Source: DASRQK01 sp964436635 (GTDB taxonomy: Bacteria > Bacteroidota > Bacteroidia > Sphingobacteriales > Sphingobacteriaceae). Taken from it: 64,000 bases of DNA. A program made the position numbers and the translations under genes. The notes below the pieces were generated by a model that ran no database searches, was not told the DNA's origin, and worked only from the letters and a program-made list of their open reading frames with translations. Location: the NCBI GenBank assembly GCA_964436635.1, contig CAYTDM010000010.1:5392-69391 (forward strand), read 5' to 3'. Positions 22,923-31,514 of this stretch are shown in pieces. Numbering within the stretch: the stretch's first letter is position 1; every line of letters starts with the position of its first letter.

Positions 22923-23345
22923 TTAAAAAATCAAGTTGTCTTTAGATTTTAACTTTTCCGGATTGATTTCTGTAGCTACGACGACTTCTGGAATTTCATT
23001 AATGGCGTTCAATAAGGTATCCAAGTCTTCATCATCGATGAAGTTTTTGATTAAGATAAAATAATCTGTGTTTTTCATTTCAGGAATGAGGTACCCGTTT
23101 TCATTTGCTTTGTTCGCAAATAAATAATACTCTGTTTCAAACTCCTCCGGAAAGAAGTTGTATGCGGAAAAAGCACACAATTCGTCATACTGCGGGATAA
23201 ACACCGAATAATCTTTTGATTTCTCAAACTCAAGTCCTGTACTTTTATTTATAAAATGACAAATCCGGTAATCTTTCAATGGACAGGAAATCGCAATGAG
23301 GACAAAATCAAAATCAAAATCGTATTTTAGGACAATTTTATTCAA
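22923..23345 (-). CDS. IPExxxVDY family protein
   Basis: A 140-residue Bacteroidota-specific protein named for its central motif, here LIPEMKNTDYF (Thr in place of the Val). Other recognisable segments are the N-terminal LKYDFDFDFVLIAISCPLKDYRICHFIN and YYLFANKANENGYLIPE. No signal peptide or membrane segment; it is probably cytoplasmic. Function unknown. In several Bacteroidota it sits between pyruvate kinase and the acpP-fabF-rnc group, as here, about 97 bases upstream of pyk on the same strand and divergent from acpP. Confidence 0.8.
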   Translation of the reverse strand: MNKIVLKYDFDFDFVLIAISCPLKDYRICHFINKSTGLEFEKSKDYSVFIPQYDELCAFSAYNFFPEEFETEYYLFANKANENGYLIPEMKNTDYFILIKNFIDDEDLDTLLNAINEIPEVVVATEINPEKLKSKDNLIF

Positions 23346-23556
23346 CTAAATCGTTTTTATTCAAATTAATTATTTATTTTCAGCACAAAATTACGGATAT
23401 CTACCGAAGTTTGATAATTTTGGCAGAAAGAGTTACAGAAAGTTAATATAAATCAAAAAACTTGTTTATTTGACTGTAGGCATAGTTTTCATTAGTTTTG
23501 AGTAGTATATAACCGATGTGTAAAGGCATACAATTTTGGGGTAATCATTAAAAAGG

Positions 23557-23587
23557 TTTGATTATTGACTAAAATTATTTTTCTTTG
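23557..23587 (+). promoter_or_regulatory. Probable acpP promoter
   Basis: TTTG at 23557-23560, then 19 bases, then TTTCTTTG at 23580-23587. The second element differs from TAnnTTTG only at its second base. The acpP ATG follows at 23622. Confidence 0.55.
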
Positions 23588-23621
23588 CACAGATTTATTA
23601 AACACATTAAATTTTAAAATC

Positions 23622-23858
23622 ATGTCTGATATCGCTTCAAGAGTAAAAGCAATCATCGTTGAAAAGTTAGGAGTAGATGAAAACGAAGTTACACCAGAGG
23701 CTTCATTTACCAATGACTTAGGTGCAGATTCACTCGACACAGTTGAGTTGATCATGGAATTTGAAAAAGAATTCAATGTAGAGATTCCTGATGACCAAGC
23801 TGAAAATATCAGCACTGTTGGTCAAGCAGTTTCATTTTTGGAAAATAAAGTTAACTAA
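23622..23858 (+). CDS. acpP: Acyl carrier protein
   Basis: A 78-residue acidic carrier protein of fatty acid synthesis. GADSLDTVELIMEFE contains Ser37, the attachment site for 4'-phosphopantetheine. The ATG at 23622 (MSDIASRV) is the right start: the frame is open further upstream, but that part holds the promoter. It is the first gene of acpP-fabF-rnc; fabF starts 27 bases after its stop. Confidence 0.97.
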   Translation: MSDIASRVKAIIVEKLGVDENEVTPEASFTNDLGADSLDTVELIMEFEKEFNVEIPDDQAENISTVGQAVSFLENKVN

Positions 23859-23885
23859 TTGATTAAGCCAGTCTTAGCATATTAA

Positions 23886-25139
23886 ATGGAGCTTAAAAGA
23901 GTAGTAGTTACTGGATTGGGAGCACTTACTCCTATTGGCAATACTGTTCCTGAGTATTGGGATGGTCTGTTAAAAGGAGTAAGTGGTGCTGGTCCTATTA
24001 CGAGGTTTGATGCGTCGAAATTCAAGACCCAGTTTGCCTGTGAATTGAAAAACTTCAACCCTGAAGATTTCATGGATCGCAAGGAAATCCGTAAAGCAGA
24101 CCCTTTTGTTCATTACGCTATGGCGTCCACTGAGGAAGCCATAGGTGATGCAGGACTGGAGTTTGAGAAATTAGACACCAATAGAATTGGTGTAATTTGG
24201 GGTTCAGGTATTGGCGGGTTAAAAACGTTTTTAGATGAGGTCATGAACTTCGCCGCTGGCGATGGGACCCCTCGTTTCAATCCGTTTTTTATTCCAAAAA
24301 TGATTCTGGACATCGCCCCAGGTCATATTTCTATGAAATATGGTTTAAGGGGTCCAAACTTTTCCACCGTGTCAGCATGTGCATCTTCGACCAATGCGTT
24401 GATCGATGCCATGAATTACATCCGTACTGGATACGCAGATATCATCATCTCTGGAGGTTCGGAGGCGATTATTAATGAAGCTGGAATCGGTGGATTTAAT
24501 GCTATGCACGCCCTATCTACGAGAAATGATGATCCGACCACTGCTTCTCGTCCATTTGACAAAGACCGTGATGGTTTTGTTGCAGGTGAGGGATCAGGAA
24601 CGATCATTCTTGAAAGTTTAGAGCACGCTCTTGCCCGCGGCGCTAAAATTTACGCTGAAGTCGTAGGAGGAGGAATGAGTGCGGATGCGAACCACATTAC
24701 TGCACCACATCCAGAAGGTTTGGGCGCTAAATTAGTAATGGGTAATGCATTAAGAGACGCAGGCTTAACCGTTAGTGACATAGACTACATCAATGTGCAT
24801 GGTACTTCCACTCCGTTGGGAGATATCAGTGAATCTAAAGCAATTTTAGATTTATATGGCGAACATGCGTATAAATTGAACATTAGTTCTACAAAATCCA
24901 TGACTGGACACTTATTAGGTGCGGCGGGTGCAGTAGAATCCATTGCTTCGATTTTGGCAGTTAAAAACGATGTAGTTCCACCTACCATTAACCATTTTAC
25001 GGATGATCCAGATTTGGATCCGAACTTGAACTTTACGTTCAATACTCCTCAGTATAAAACGATTCGCGCAGCGATGAGTAATACGTTTGGGTTTGGAGGG
25101 CATAATGCATCTGTTATCTTTAAGAAATACGAAGGATAA
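23886..25139 (+). CDS. fabF: Beta-ketoacyl-ACP synthase II
   Basis: A 417-residue condensing enzyme that elongates acyl-ACP with malonyl-ACP. Cys165 lies in STVSACASSTNA, and the two catalytic histidines lie in NVHGTSTPLGD and KSMTGHLLGAAGA. TRFDASKFKTQFACELKNF and FGFGGHNASVIFKKY are typical of FabF. It lies between acpP and rnc, a common Bacteroidota order. Confidence 0.96.
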   Translation: MELKRVVVTGLGALTPIGNTVPEYWDGLLKGVSGAGPITRFDASKFKTQFACELKNFNPEDFMDRKEIRKADPFVHYAMASTEEAIGDAGLEFEKLDTNRIGVIWGSGIGGLKTFLDEVMNFAAGDGTPRFNPFFIPKMILDIAPGHISMKYGLRGPNFSTVSACASSTNALIDAMNYIRTGYADIIISGGSEAIINEAGIGGFNAMHALSTRNDDPTTASRPFDKDRDGFVAGEGSGTIILESLEHALARGAKIYAEVVGGGMSADANHITAPHPEGLGAKLVMGNALRDAGLTVSDIDYINVHGTSTPLGDISESKAILDLYGEHAYKLNISSTKSMTGHLLGAAGAVESIASILAVKNDVVPPTINHFTDDPDLDPNLNFTFNTPQYKTIRAAMSNTFGFGGHNASVIFKKYEG

Positions 25140-25186
25140 TCCAAGTCGGCAAAAAGCCTTAGTATTGATTTAGTGGTATTCGCTAC

Positions 25187-25921
25187 ATGCCAATCGCATC
25201 AACTTTTAAATTATATTTTTCGTCGGAGAGGCAATTCGTCCGATCCTTGAAAAATTTGTTAGGATTTGTTCCAGGGAACCTCTATTTATATAGATTGGCT
25301 TTTCGGCACAAGTCTGTAGCTACGACTTTGAATAAAGCTGGCGCGAAAAACAGTAATGAACGTTTAGAGTTTTTAGGCGATGCAATTTTAGGTTCTGTGA
25401 TCGCAGAACTTTTATTCAAAAAATACCCTTATAAAGGGGAAGGTTTCCTGACGGAAATGCGTTCGAAAATCGTAAGTCGTTCCCACCTGAATCAATTATC
25501 CAGAAAGTTAGGGATTGATGAATTAATTCAATTCGATGCTCGAATGATTCAATTCCCAAACAAGCAAGGATCTTTGCTGGGCGATGCATTTGAAGCATTG
25601 ATCGGTGCTATATTTTTAGATAAAGGGTATGAATTTACCCGAAATTTTATCATCAAGCGCATTATTGGGCCTCATGTGGACATCCAAGTATTGGAACAAA
25701 CCGAAACCAACTTTAAAAGCCGATTAATCGAGTGGTGTCAACAAACCGGGAAAGAAGTCGTTTTCGTTCAATCTGAAAATGCAGAAGGGGACAGCGACAA
25801 GATGTTTACCGTCGATGCCTTAATCAATGGCCAAGTGTATGGCACCGGAAAAGACTTTAGCAAGAAGAGTGCTGAAAAACTTGCTGCTGAAAAAGCTTGT
25901 GAAGTCTTAAGCGTGTTGTAG
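25187..25921 (+). CDS. rnc: Ribonuclease III
   Basis: A 244-residue double-strand-specific RNase that processes rRNA and other RNAs. NERLEFLGDAILGSVIAELLF is the catalytic signature; FPNKQGSLLGDAFEALIGAIFLDKG carries the second metal-binding acidic residues. Residues about 170-244 form the double-stranded-RNA-binding domain (SRLIEWCQQTGKEV, ending KSAEKLAAEKACEVL). Third gene of the acpP-fabF-rnc run, 47 bases after fabF. Confidence 0.95.
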   Translation: MPIASTFKLYFSSERQFVRSLKNLLGFVPGNLYLYRLAFRHKSVATTLNKAGAKNSNERLEFLGDAILGSVIAELLFKKYPYKGEGFLTEMRSKIVSRSHLNQLSRKLGIDELIQFDARMIQFPNKQGSLLGDAFEALIGAIFLDKGYEFTRNFIIKRIIGPHVDIQVLEQTETNFKSRLIEWCQQTGKEVVFVQSENAEGDSDKMFTVDALINGQVYGTGKDFSKKSAEKLAAEKACEVLSVL

Positions 25922-25997
25922 ATTTTAGCTAGACACTCCTATCATTTAATTCTACCCTTTTTGTAAAAAATATCCTAAAAAGCATTAACTTCGGAGA

Positions 25998-27392
25998 ATG
26001 AAACCGACGTTAGCTAAAGGAACCCGCGATTTTTCTCCACAGGATTTGGGGAAGAGAAATTATATTTTTGAAACCATTAAAACTGTTTTCAAAAAATACG
26101 GATACCAGGAGATTCAAACGCCTACTTTTGAAAACCTTACTACCTTAACGGGTAAATATGGGGATGAAGGTGATCGTTTAATCTTCAAAATTGTTAATTC
26201 TGGTGATTATTTGGCGAAAGCACCATCAGAACTATTAGATGGCCGTGATTCAGCGAAACTCATTCCTCATATTTGTGATAAAGCGTTGCGTTATGATTTG
26301 ACAGTGCCTTTTGCACGGTATGTGGTCATGCACCAACACACCTTGACTTGGCCATTTAAACGTTTTCAGATCCAACCCGTATGGCGAGCAGATCGTCCAC
26401 AAAAAGGTCGTTATCGTGAGTTTTACCAATGCGATGTGGACGTGGTGGGTTCCACAAGTTTGCTAAACGAAGCGGAGTTCGTGTTGATTTATCATGAAGG
26501 ACTTACTAATCTTGGACTGAAAGATTTTACCATTAAGATCAACAATAGAAAATTATTAACAGGAATCGCTGAATTTTTGGGTAAGCCTGAGCTAATCATT
26601 GATATGACCATCGCCATTGATAAATTAGATAAAATCGGTGTAGAAGGGGTGACCAAAGAATTGTTGGACCGCGGTTTTACGGAAGCGGATGTGGAAAAGC
26701 TAAGTCCTTTGTTTACTATGGAGAAAGGGAACGAGCAGCGTTTGGCCACGATTAAAACACTCTTAAAAGATTCAGAAGTGGGTCAAAAGGGCGTAGAGGA
26801 AATTCAGACCGTATTGACCTATTTAGAGGAAATGACCGGCCAGAGCGATTGGATTCATCAATTTGTGGAAATTGACTTGACCTTGGCTCGTGGATTGAAT
26901 TATTACACCGGTTGTATTTTTGAAGTGAAGAGTAACGAGGTGAGCATGGGCAGTATCGGTGGCGGCGGACGTTACGATGATTTGACGGGCATGTTTGGGT
27001 TGAAAGGTTTAAGTGGGGTAGGAATTTCGTTCGGTGCAGATCGTATTTACGACGTGATGCAAGAGCTGAATCTTTTTCCTGAAGATACGCATGTTTCTAC
27101 CCAGGTCCTGATTACGAATTTTAGTGCGGAAGCAGAGCGATACGCTTTGCCTATTTTGCACACGCTCAGAAAAAATGGAATTGCGACAGAAATGTACCCA
27201 GAAGTTTCAAAATTAAAGAAACAATTATCCTATGCGGATAATAAACGGATACCGTATGTGATTATTATCGGGGATGAAGAAATTCAACAGGGCCATTTAT
27301 CCATCAAAAACATGGAGACGGGTACGCAAAGAACGCTGGAATCCAATGTCATCGTATCATTTTTGTCAAAAGAAGCCAAACAGGTCGATTAA
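25998..27392 (+). CDS. hisS: Histidyl-tRNA synthetase
   Basis: A 464-residue class II aminoacyl-tRNA synthetase. KGTRDFSP, TGKYGDEGDRLIFKI, RYDLTVPFARYV (motif region), PVWRADRPQKGRYREFYQCD (motif 2), ARGLNYYTGCIFEV (histidine-binding HisA motif) and GGGGRYDDLTGMF (motif 3) are all present, followed by the anticodon-binding domain. A weak -7-like TAACTTCG lies at 25986-25993, only four bases before the ATG, so a very short or absent leader is possible. pgk follows after 36 bases. Confidence 0.95.
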   Translation: MKPTLAKGTRDFSPQDLGKRNYIFETIKTVFKKYGYQEIQTPTFENLTTLTGKYGDEGDRLIFKIVNSGDYLAKAPSELLDGRDSAKLIPHICDKALRYDLTVPFARYVVMHQHTLTWPFKRFQIQPVWRADRPQKGRYREFYQCDVDVVGSTSLLNEAEFVLIYHEGLTNLGLKDFTIKINNRKLLTGIAEFLGKPELIIDMTIAIDKLDKIGVEGVTKELLDRGFTEADVEKLSPLFTMEKGNEQRLATIKTLLKDSEVGQKGVEEIQTVLTYLEEMTGQSDWIHQFVEIDLTLARGLNYYTGCIFEVKSNEVSMGSIGGGGRYDDLTGMFGLKGLSGVGISFGADRIYDVMQELNLFPEDTHVSTQVLITNFSAEAERYALPILHTLRKNGIATEMYPEVSKLKKQLSYADNKRIPYVIIIGDEEIQQGHLSIKNMETGTQRTLESNVIVSFLSKEAKQVD

Positions 27393-27393
27393 T

Positions 27394-27424
27394 TTTGGGT
27401 AAACCAAGCTATTAAATATATTTG
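27394..27424 (+). promoter_or_regulatory. pgk promoter placed directly at the start codon
   Basis: TTTG at 27394-27397, then 19 bases, then TATATTTG at 27417-27424: a full match to the Bacteroidota pattern. The pgk ATG begins at 27429, four bases after the -7 box, so transcription should start at or next to the start codon. Confidence 0.65.
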
Positions 27425-27428
27425 ACGC

Positions 27429-28619
27429 ATGAAAAGCATAGAAAACTCAAATTTTTCAGGAAAAAAAGTGTTGTTACGAGTGGATTTTAATGTCCCGTTG
27501 GATGAACAATTTTCTATTACGGATGACACCAGAATCCAAGGTGCTTTGCCCACTATGCGGAAACTGTTAAATGATGGGGCAGCTTTAATCCTGATGTCTC
27601 ATTTAGGTCGCCCAAAAGGAGGGCCGTCTGAGAAATATTCATTAAAACACATTGTGCCTCATCTTTCTGCCGTGTTAGAGACGCCAGTAGACTTTGCTTC
27701 GGATTGCATTGGAGAGGAAGCGCAGCGCAAAGCCGGAAATCTAAAAGATGGCGAAGTGCTTTTATTGGAAAATTTGAGATTTTATCCAGAAGAAGAAGCG
27801 GGTGATGAGGGGTTTGCGAAGCAATTAGCTGCATTAGGGGATGTGTATGTGAACGATGCATTTGGCACGGCGCATAGAAAGCACGCCTCGACTGCTGTGA
27901 TCGCTTCTTTTTTTCCTACAGAGAAGTATTGTGGATATTTAATGGCTGCGGAACTGGAGAATGCGGACAAAGTATTAAACCAATCTCAAAAACCTTTTAC
28001 GGCCATTATGGGAGGTGCCAAAGTCTCAGATAAAATCCAATTGATTGATTCAATGTTAGATAAAGTGGATAATTTGATTATCGGAGGAGGCATGGCCTAC
28101 ACGTTTATCAAAGCACAAGGCGGTGAAATTGGAAACTCTTTAGTGGAAAATGATAAATTAGATTTAGCACTTTCTTTGTTGAAGAAGGCTGAAGAAAAAG
28201 GAGTCAATTTAATTTTACCTACTGACGCCAGGATTGCGGATCATTTTGCGAACGACGCGCCGAGTTACGTGGGGCCAAATAATGAGATTCCTGAAGGCAA
28301 AATGGGTTTAGATATCGGTCCAGAGTCGGAGCAGCACTTTGGAAAAGTGATTGCGGCGTCGAAAACCATTTTATGGAACGGTCCAATGGGCGTGTTTGAA
28401 ATGGAAAATTTTGCTCGAGGAACCCGTGCTGTTGGTGGCGCTATTGTGGCAGCTACAGAAATGGGCGCGTTTTCATTAATCGGTGGGGGCGATTCTGCTG
28501 CAGCAATTAATTCCATGGGCATGTCTGAGCATGTGAGTTATGTGAGCACCGGAGGGGGCGCATTGTTAGAGTACATGGAAGGGAAAGAATTGCCTGGGGT
28601 AAAAGCTTTAGGGAACTAA
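27429..28619 (+). CDS. pgk: Phosphoglycerate kinase
   Basis: A 396-residue glycolytic enzyme that makes ATP from 1,3-bisphosphoglycerate. LLRVDFNVPLD, SHLGRPKGGPSEKYSL, LLLENLRFYPEEE and YVNDAFGTAHRKHAST form the substrate half; AIMGGAKVSDKIQLI and NGPMGVFEM with GGGDSAAAIN form the nucleotide half. A full promoter ends four bases before the ATG. The last codons with the stop are duplicated downstream (28608-28644). A strong terminator follows in the end of the convergent pgi gene. Confidence 0.96.
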   Translation: MKSIENSNFSGKKVLLRVDFNVPLDEQFSITDDTRIQGALPTMRKLLNDGAALILMSHLGRPKGGPSEKYSLKHIVPHLSAVLETPVDFASDCIGEEAQRKAGNLKDGEVLLLENLRFYPEEEAGDEGFAKQLAALGDVYVNDAFGTAHRKHASTAVIASFFPTEKYCGYLMAAELENADKVLNQSQKPFTAIMGGAKVSDKIQLIDSMLDKVDNLIIGGGMAYTFIKAQGGEIGNSLVENDKLDLALSLLKKAEEKGVNLILPTDARIADHFANDAPSYVGPNNEIPEGKMGLDIGPESEQHFGKVIAASKTILWNGPMGVFEMENFARGTRAVGGAIVAATEMGAFSLIGGGDSAAAINSMGMSEHVSYVSTGGGALLEYMEGKELPGVKALGN

Positions 28620-28644
28620 TTTCAATATTAGGGAACTAATTTCA
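28608..28644. repeat. Tandem duplication of the pgk stop region
   Basis: An identical 17-base sequence starting TTAGGGAACTAA occurs at 28608-28624 and 28628-28644 (20-base period). The first copy contains the pgk stop codon TAA at 28617-28619. Confidence 0.9.
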
Positions 28645-28676
28645 CTAAAAATTGAATGCATTATAAAATATTTAGG

Positions 28677-28706
28677 TGGCGCTTACGATTGTGAGCGCCA
28701 TTTTTT
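28677..28706 (+). terminator. Terminator of pgk, overlapping the pgi 3' end
   Basis: TGGCGCTTAC (28677-28686) pairs with GTGAGCGCCA (28691-28700) in a 10-bp stem with one G-T pair and a 4-base loop, followed by six T. The last four codons and the stop of pgi (minus strand, ends at 28683) lie inside it. Confidence 0.88.
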
Positions 28707-30389
28707 ATAATATTTAATTAAACCACTCGTGGGAGCGTCATGATTTTTATGGGGGTCATGATCGTTCATTAATTCGTTTTGAAGCTTCCCAGCCAGTTTT
28801 TTCCCTAATTCTACCCCAAACTGATCAAAGCTATATATGTTCCAAATCACTCCTTGGACAAAGACTTTATGCTCGTATAGGGCGATTAACTTTCCTAACT
28901 GTCTTGGGTTCAGTTTTTCTAATAAAATACTATTCGTAGGACGGTTTCCTTCGAACACTTGATAAGGCGTTTGTTTGTCTTCCAGGGCTTGATTTTCCGT
29001 GTTATTACCCCCTAATCCTGCCTGGAAATTAGCTGCTTTTTGAGCTTTTTCATCCTGAATTTCTGTCAAACTTTTGCCATTCATAAGGGCTTCTGTTTGT
29101 GCCAAAAAATTAGAAATTAATAATGCGTGATGGTTGCCGATTTCGTAAATTGGATTTGCTGCCGCAATAAAATCTGCCGGAATGATTTTCGTCCCTTGAT
29201 GCAGTAGTTGAAAAAATGCATGCTGACCATTGGTTCCTGGTTCCCCCCAGATGACCGGTCCTGTTTGATAGGTGATTGGTCGACCATTTCGATCCACTGA
29301 TTTTCCATTACTTTCCATGTCGAGTTGCTGTAAATAAGCAGGGAAACGATGCAAGTATTGGTCATATGGCAGCACTGCATAGGTGTGTGATTCAAAGAAA
29401 TTATTATACCATATGCCCAGCAGGGCCATGATCACAGGAATGTTTTGATCAAATGGGCTGTTTGCCACGTGTTGATCCACTTCATGTGCACCGGCTAAAA
29501 GCGTTTCAAAGTTTTCGTGCCCCAGGCTTAAAGAGATCGACAATCCAACGGAGCTCCATAAAGAATACCTGCCTCCTACCCAATCCCAAAATTCAAACAT
29601 ATTATTGGGATGAATGCCGAATGCTTGCACCGCCTCCTTATTTGTAGAAACGGCTACAAAATGCTTTTCGATGGCCGAGGATGGGTCCACTGAAGGCGGT
29701 AGTGCGTCCAGTAACCATGCTTTTGCAGTATGGGCATTTGTCATGGTTTCTTGGGTCGTAAAGGTCTTAGAAACGATGATAAACAGCGTCGTAGCGGGAT
29801 TTATATCTTTTAAAGTTTCGACGATATGGCTGGCATCTATATTTGAAACATAGCGGACATCTAAATGATTTTTATAAGCTTTGAGGGCTTCTGTTACCAT
29901 CATGGGTCCCAAATCAGATCCGCCAATCCCAATGTTCACAACGGTTTGAATGGCATCCCCAGCATATCCTTTCCAGTTCCCCAAAATGACCTTATCTGAA
30001 AAACTGCGCATTTTTGTCAATACCCCTTGGATCTTTTCTTGAATGTTTTCTCCGTCTAAGAGGGTGGGTTCTGGGCGAATGTCGCGTAAAGCAGTGTGTA
30101 AAACGGCACGTCCTTCGGTTTCATTAATGATTTCCCCGGATTTTTGAGCCTCCAGCGCTTGTTTTAGCCCGCACTCTTCCGCTAATTCTATCAATAAACG
30201 AATCGTTTCATCGTTAATTCGATTCTTTGAGTAGTCGAATAGTAACCCATTTAAATGAATGGAAAACTTTTCAAAGCGAGTGGGGTCATTTTTAAAAAGG
30301 TCCCGCAAGTGCACGCCTTTTATGCTTTCAAAATGCTTGGTTAACTTTTGAAAAGCGGCCGTTTGACTAAAATCAATTTTTGGCAACAT
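28683..30389 (-). CDS. pgi: Glucose-6-phosphate isomerase
   Basis: A 568-residue PGI, interconverting glucose 6-phosphate and fructose 6-phosphate. GIGGSDLGPMMVTEAL, VSKTFTTQETMTNA, GGRYSLWSSVGLS, QQLDMESNGKSVDRNG and the C-terminal signature FDQFGVELGKKLA are present with the catalytic Glu, His and Lys regions. It is convergent with pgk; its last codons lie in the pgk terminator. The ABC ATPase gene lies just upstream (10-base gap) on the same strand. Confidence 0.95.
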   Translation of the reverse strand: MLPKIDFSQTAAFQKLTKHFESIKGVHLRDLFKNDPTRFEKFSIHLNGLLFDYSKNRINDETIRLLIELAEECGLKQALEAQKSGEIINETEGRAVLHTALRDIRPEPTLLDGENIQEKIQGVLTKMRSFSDKVILGNWKGYAGDAIQTVVNIGIGGSDLGPMMVTEALKAYKNHLDVRYVSNIDASHIVETLKDINPATTLFIIVSKTFTTQETMTNAHTAKAWLLDALPPSVDPSSAIEKHFVAVSTNKEAVQAFGIHPNNMFEFWDWVGGRYSLWSSVGLSISLSLGHENFETLLAGAHEVDQHVANSPFDQNIPVIMALLGIWYNNFFESHTYAVLPYDQYLHRFPAYLQQLDMESNGKSVDRNGRPITYQTGPVIWGEPGTNGQHAFFQLLHQGTKIIPADFIAAANPIYEIGNHHALLISNFLAQTEALMNGKSLTEIQDEKAQKAANFQAGLGGNNTENQALEDKQTPYQVFEGNRPTNSILLEKLNPRQLGKLIALYEHKVFVQGVIWNIYSFDQFGVELGKKLAGKLQNELMNDHDPHKNHDAPTSGLIKYYKKWRSQS

Positions 30390-30399
30390 AAGATTTCAT

Positions 30400-31440
30400 T
30401 TAGAATTCCCAATAATCATCTACTTTTATCTGGACCCGATCCCCGTTTTTTAATGCGCTGTTATCTGCTAAAAAAGCTTTGAGAATCAAATCTTCACATT
30501 TCAATACCAGGTCGAAATAGAGTCCTCGAAAACGGATATCTACGACCTCAAACTTGCCATCCACCGCCGGAGATACCCGGATCGCCTTCCTATGGATTCC
30601 TATTTTATCGCTGCTGCTTATGCCAAGCAGGCTCGCTTCTTCGGCTGTTATCAGATTTGCTTGGGCTAATAAGGTGGCGACATAGGGATGAGGAGGCTGT
30701 TCGAAAAGCGTTTTAGGATCCCCCTGCGCTACTTTGTTTCCTTTACGGATGATTAATAGTTCATCAGCTAGCGCAAGCACTTCCGAAGGGTCGTGCGATA
30801 CTAATATAACGGTTAAGCCAGTGTCTCGAACAATCGCCTTGATATCTTCCTGTAAGGACTCCCTAAACGAGGCATCTACTTGATTAAAAGGTTCGTCTAA
30901 TAACAGGACTTTGGGTTGTTTGACCAAGGCGCGAGCGATCGCTACACGCTGTTTTTCTCCTCCACTCAAATCAGCAATGCGCTGATCCTTCAAATGCGTT
31001 AATCGGAGGCTTTTTAGTGCTTTTTTGGTGTGCCTGTTTTTTGCTGCTAAGTCCGTGTTCGACCATTGCGAAGCCACATTATCCCACACCGTTGCATAGG
31101 TGTTAAGATCATCGAAACCTTGGGACACCATGCGCATTTCCGGATGCCCTGGGATTAATTGATCTTTAGGATCAGGTATTTTATATCCTTCACAGCGAAT
31201 TTCGCCTTGTTCGGGGCTTAATAATCCGTAGATGATCTTTAATAGGGTGCTTTTTCCACTTCCGCTTTCACCAATGATGGCCAATACTTGCCCCTGATTC
31301 GCATGAAAACTTAGATTCCGAAGTGCGTAGACGGGTTCTTTGCCATAAAAAGTGAAAGAAAGCCGCTTCCCTTCAAGAAAATGACGGGTTTTAACGTAAT
31401 CGGGTAGTGCTGGCTCGCAAAAGTGTTCTTGATCATTCAT
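30400..31440 (-). CDS. ABC transporter ATP-binding protein with TOBE-like C-terminus
   Basis: A 346-residue ATPase of the PotA/FbpC import type. Walker A GESGSGKSTLLKI, Q-loop MVSQGFDD, signature LSGGEKQRVAIARAL, Walker B LLLDEPFNQVD and H-loop VSHD are intact. Residues about 270-346 form a beta-rich TOBE-like regulatory domain (IRVSPAVDGKFEVVDIRFRG, GDRVQIKVDDYWEF). No permease or binding protein is adjacent, so the transported substrate and partner are unknown. A terminator for the upstream barrel gene lies immediately before its start codon, so it needs its own promoter or read-through. Confidence 0.8.
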   Translation of the reverse strand: MNDQEHFCEPALPDYVKTRHFLEGKRLSFTFYGKEPVYALRNLSFHANQGQVLAIIGESGSGKSTLLKIIYGLLSPEQGEIRCEGYKIPDPKDQLIPGHPEMRMVSQGFDDLNTYATVWDNVASQWSNTDLAAKNRHTKKALKSLRLTHLKDQRIADLSGGEKQRVAIARALVKQPKVLLLDEPFNQVDASFRESLQEDIKAIVRDTGLTVILVSHDPSEVLALADELLIIRKGNKVAQGDPKTLFEQPPHPYVATLLAQANLITAEEASLLGISSSDKIGIHRKAIRVSPAVDGKFEVVDIRFRGLYFDLVLKCEDLILKAFLADNSALKNGDRVQIKVDDYWEF

Positions 31441-31478
31441 AATAAAAAAGCGAAACCATTCATTGAGAAGGTTTCGCT
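31441..31478 (-). terminator. Terminator of the barrel-protein gene
   Basis: AGCGAAACC (31449-31457) and GGTTTCGCT (31470-31478) form a perfect 9-bp stem with a 12-base loop. On the minus strand it is followed by TTTTTTATT (31449-31441). It separates the barrel gene from the ABC ATPase gene. Confidence 0.8.
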
Positions 31479-31514
31479 ACGAAAATATGAATTCTATATC
31501 AATTATTATCAGGT

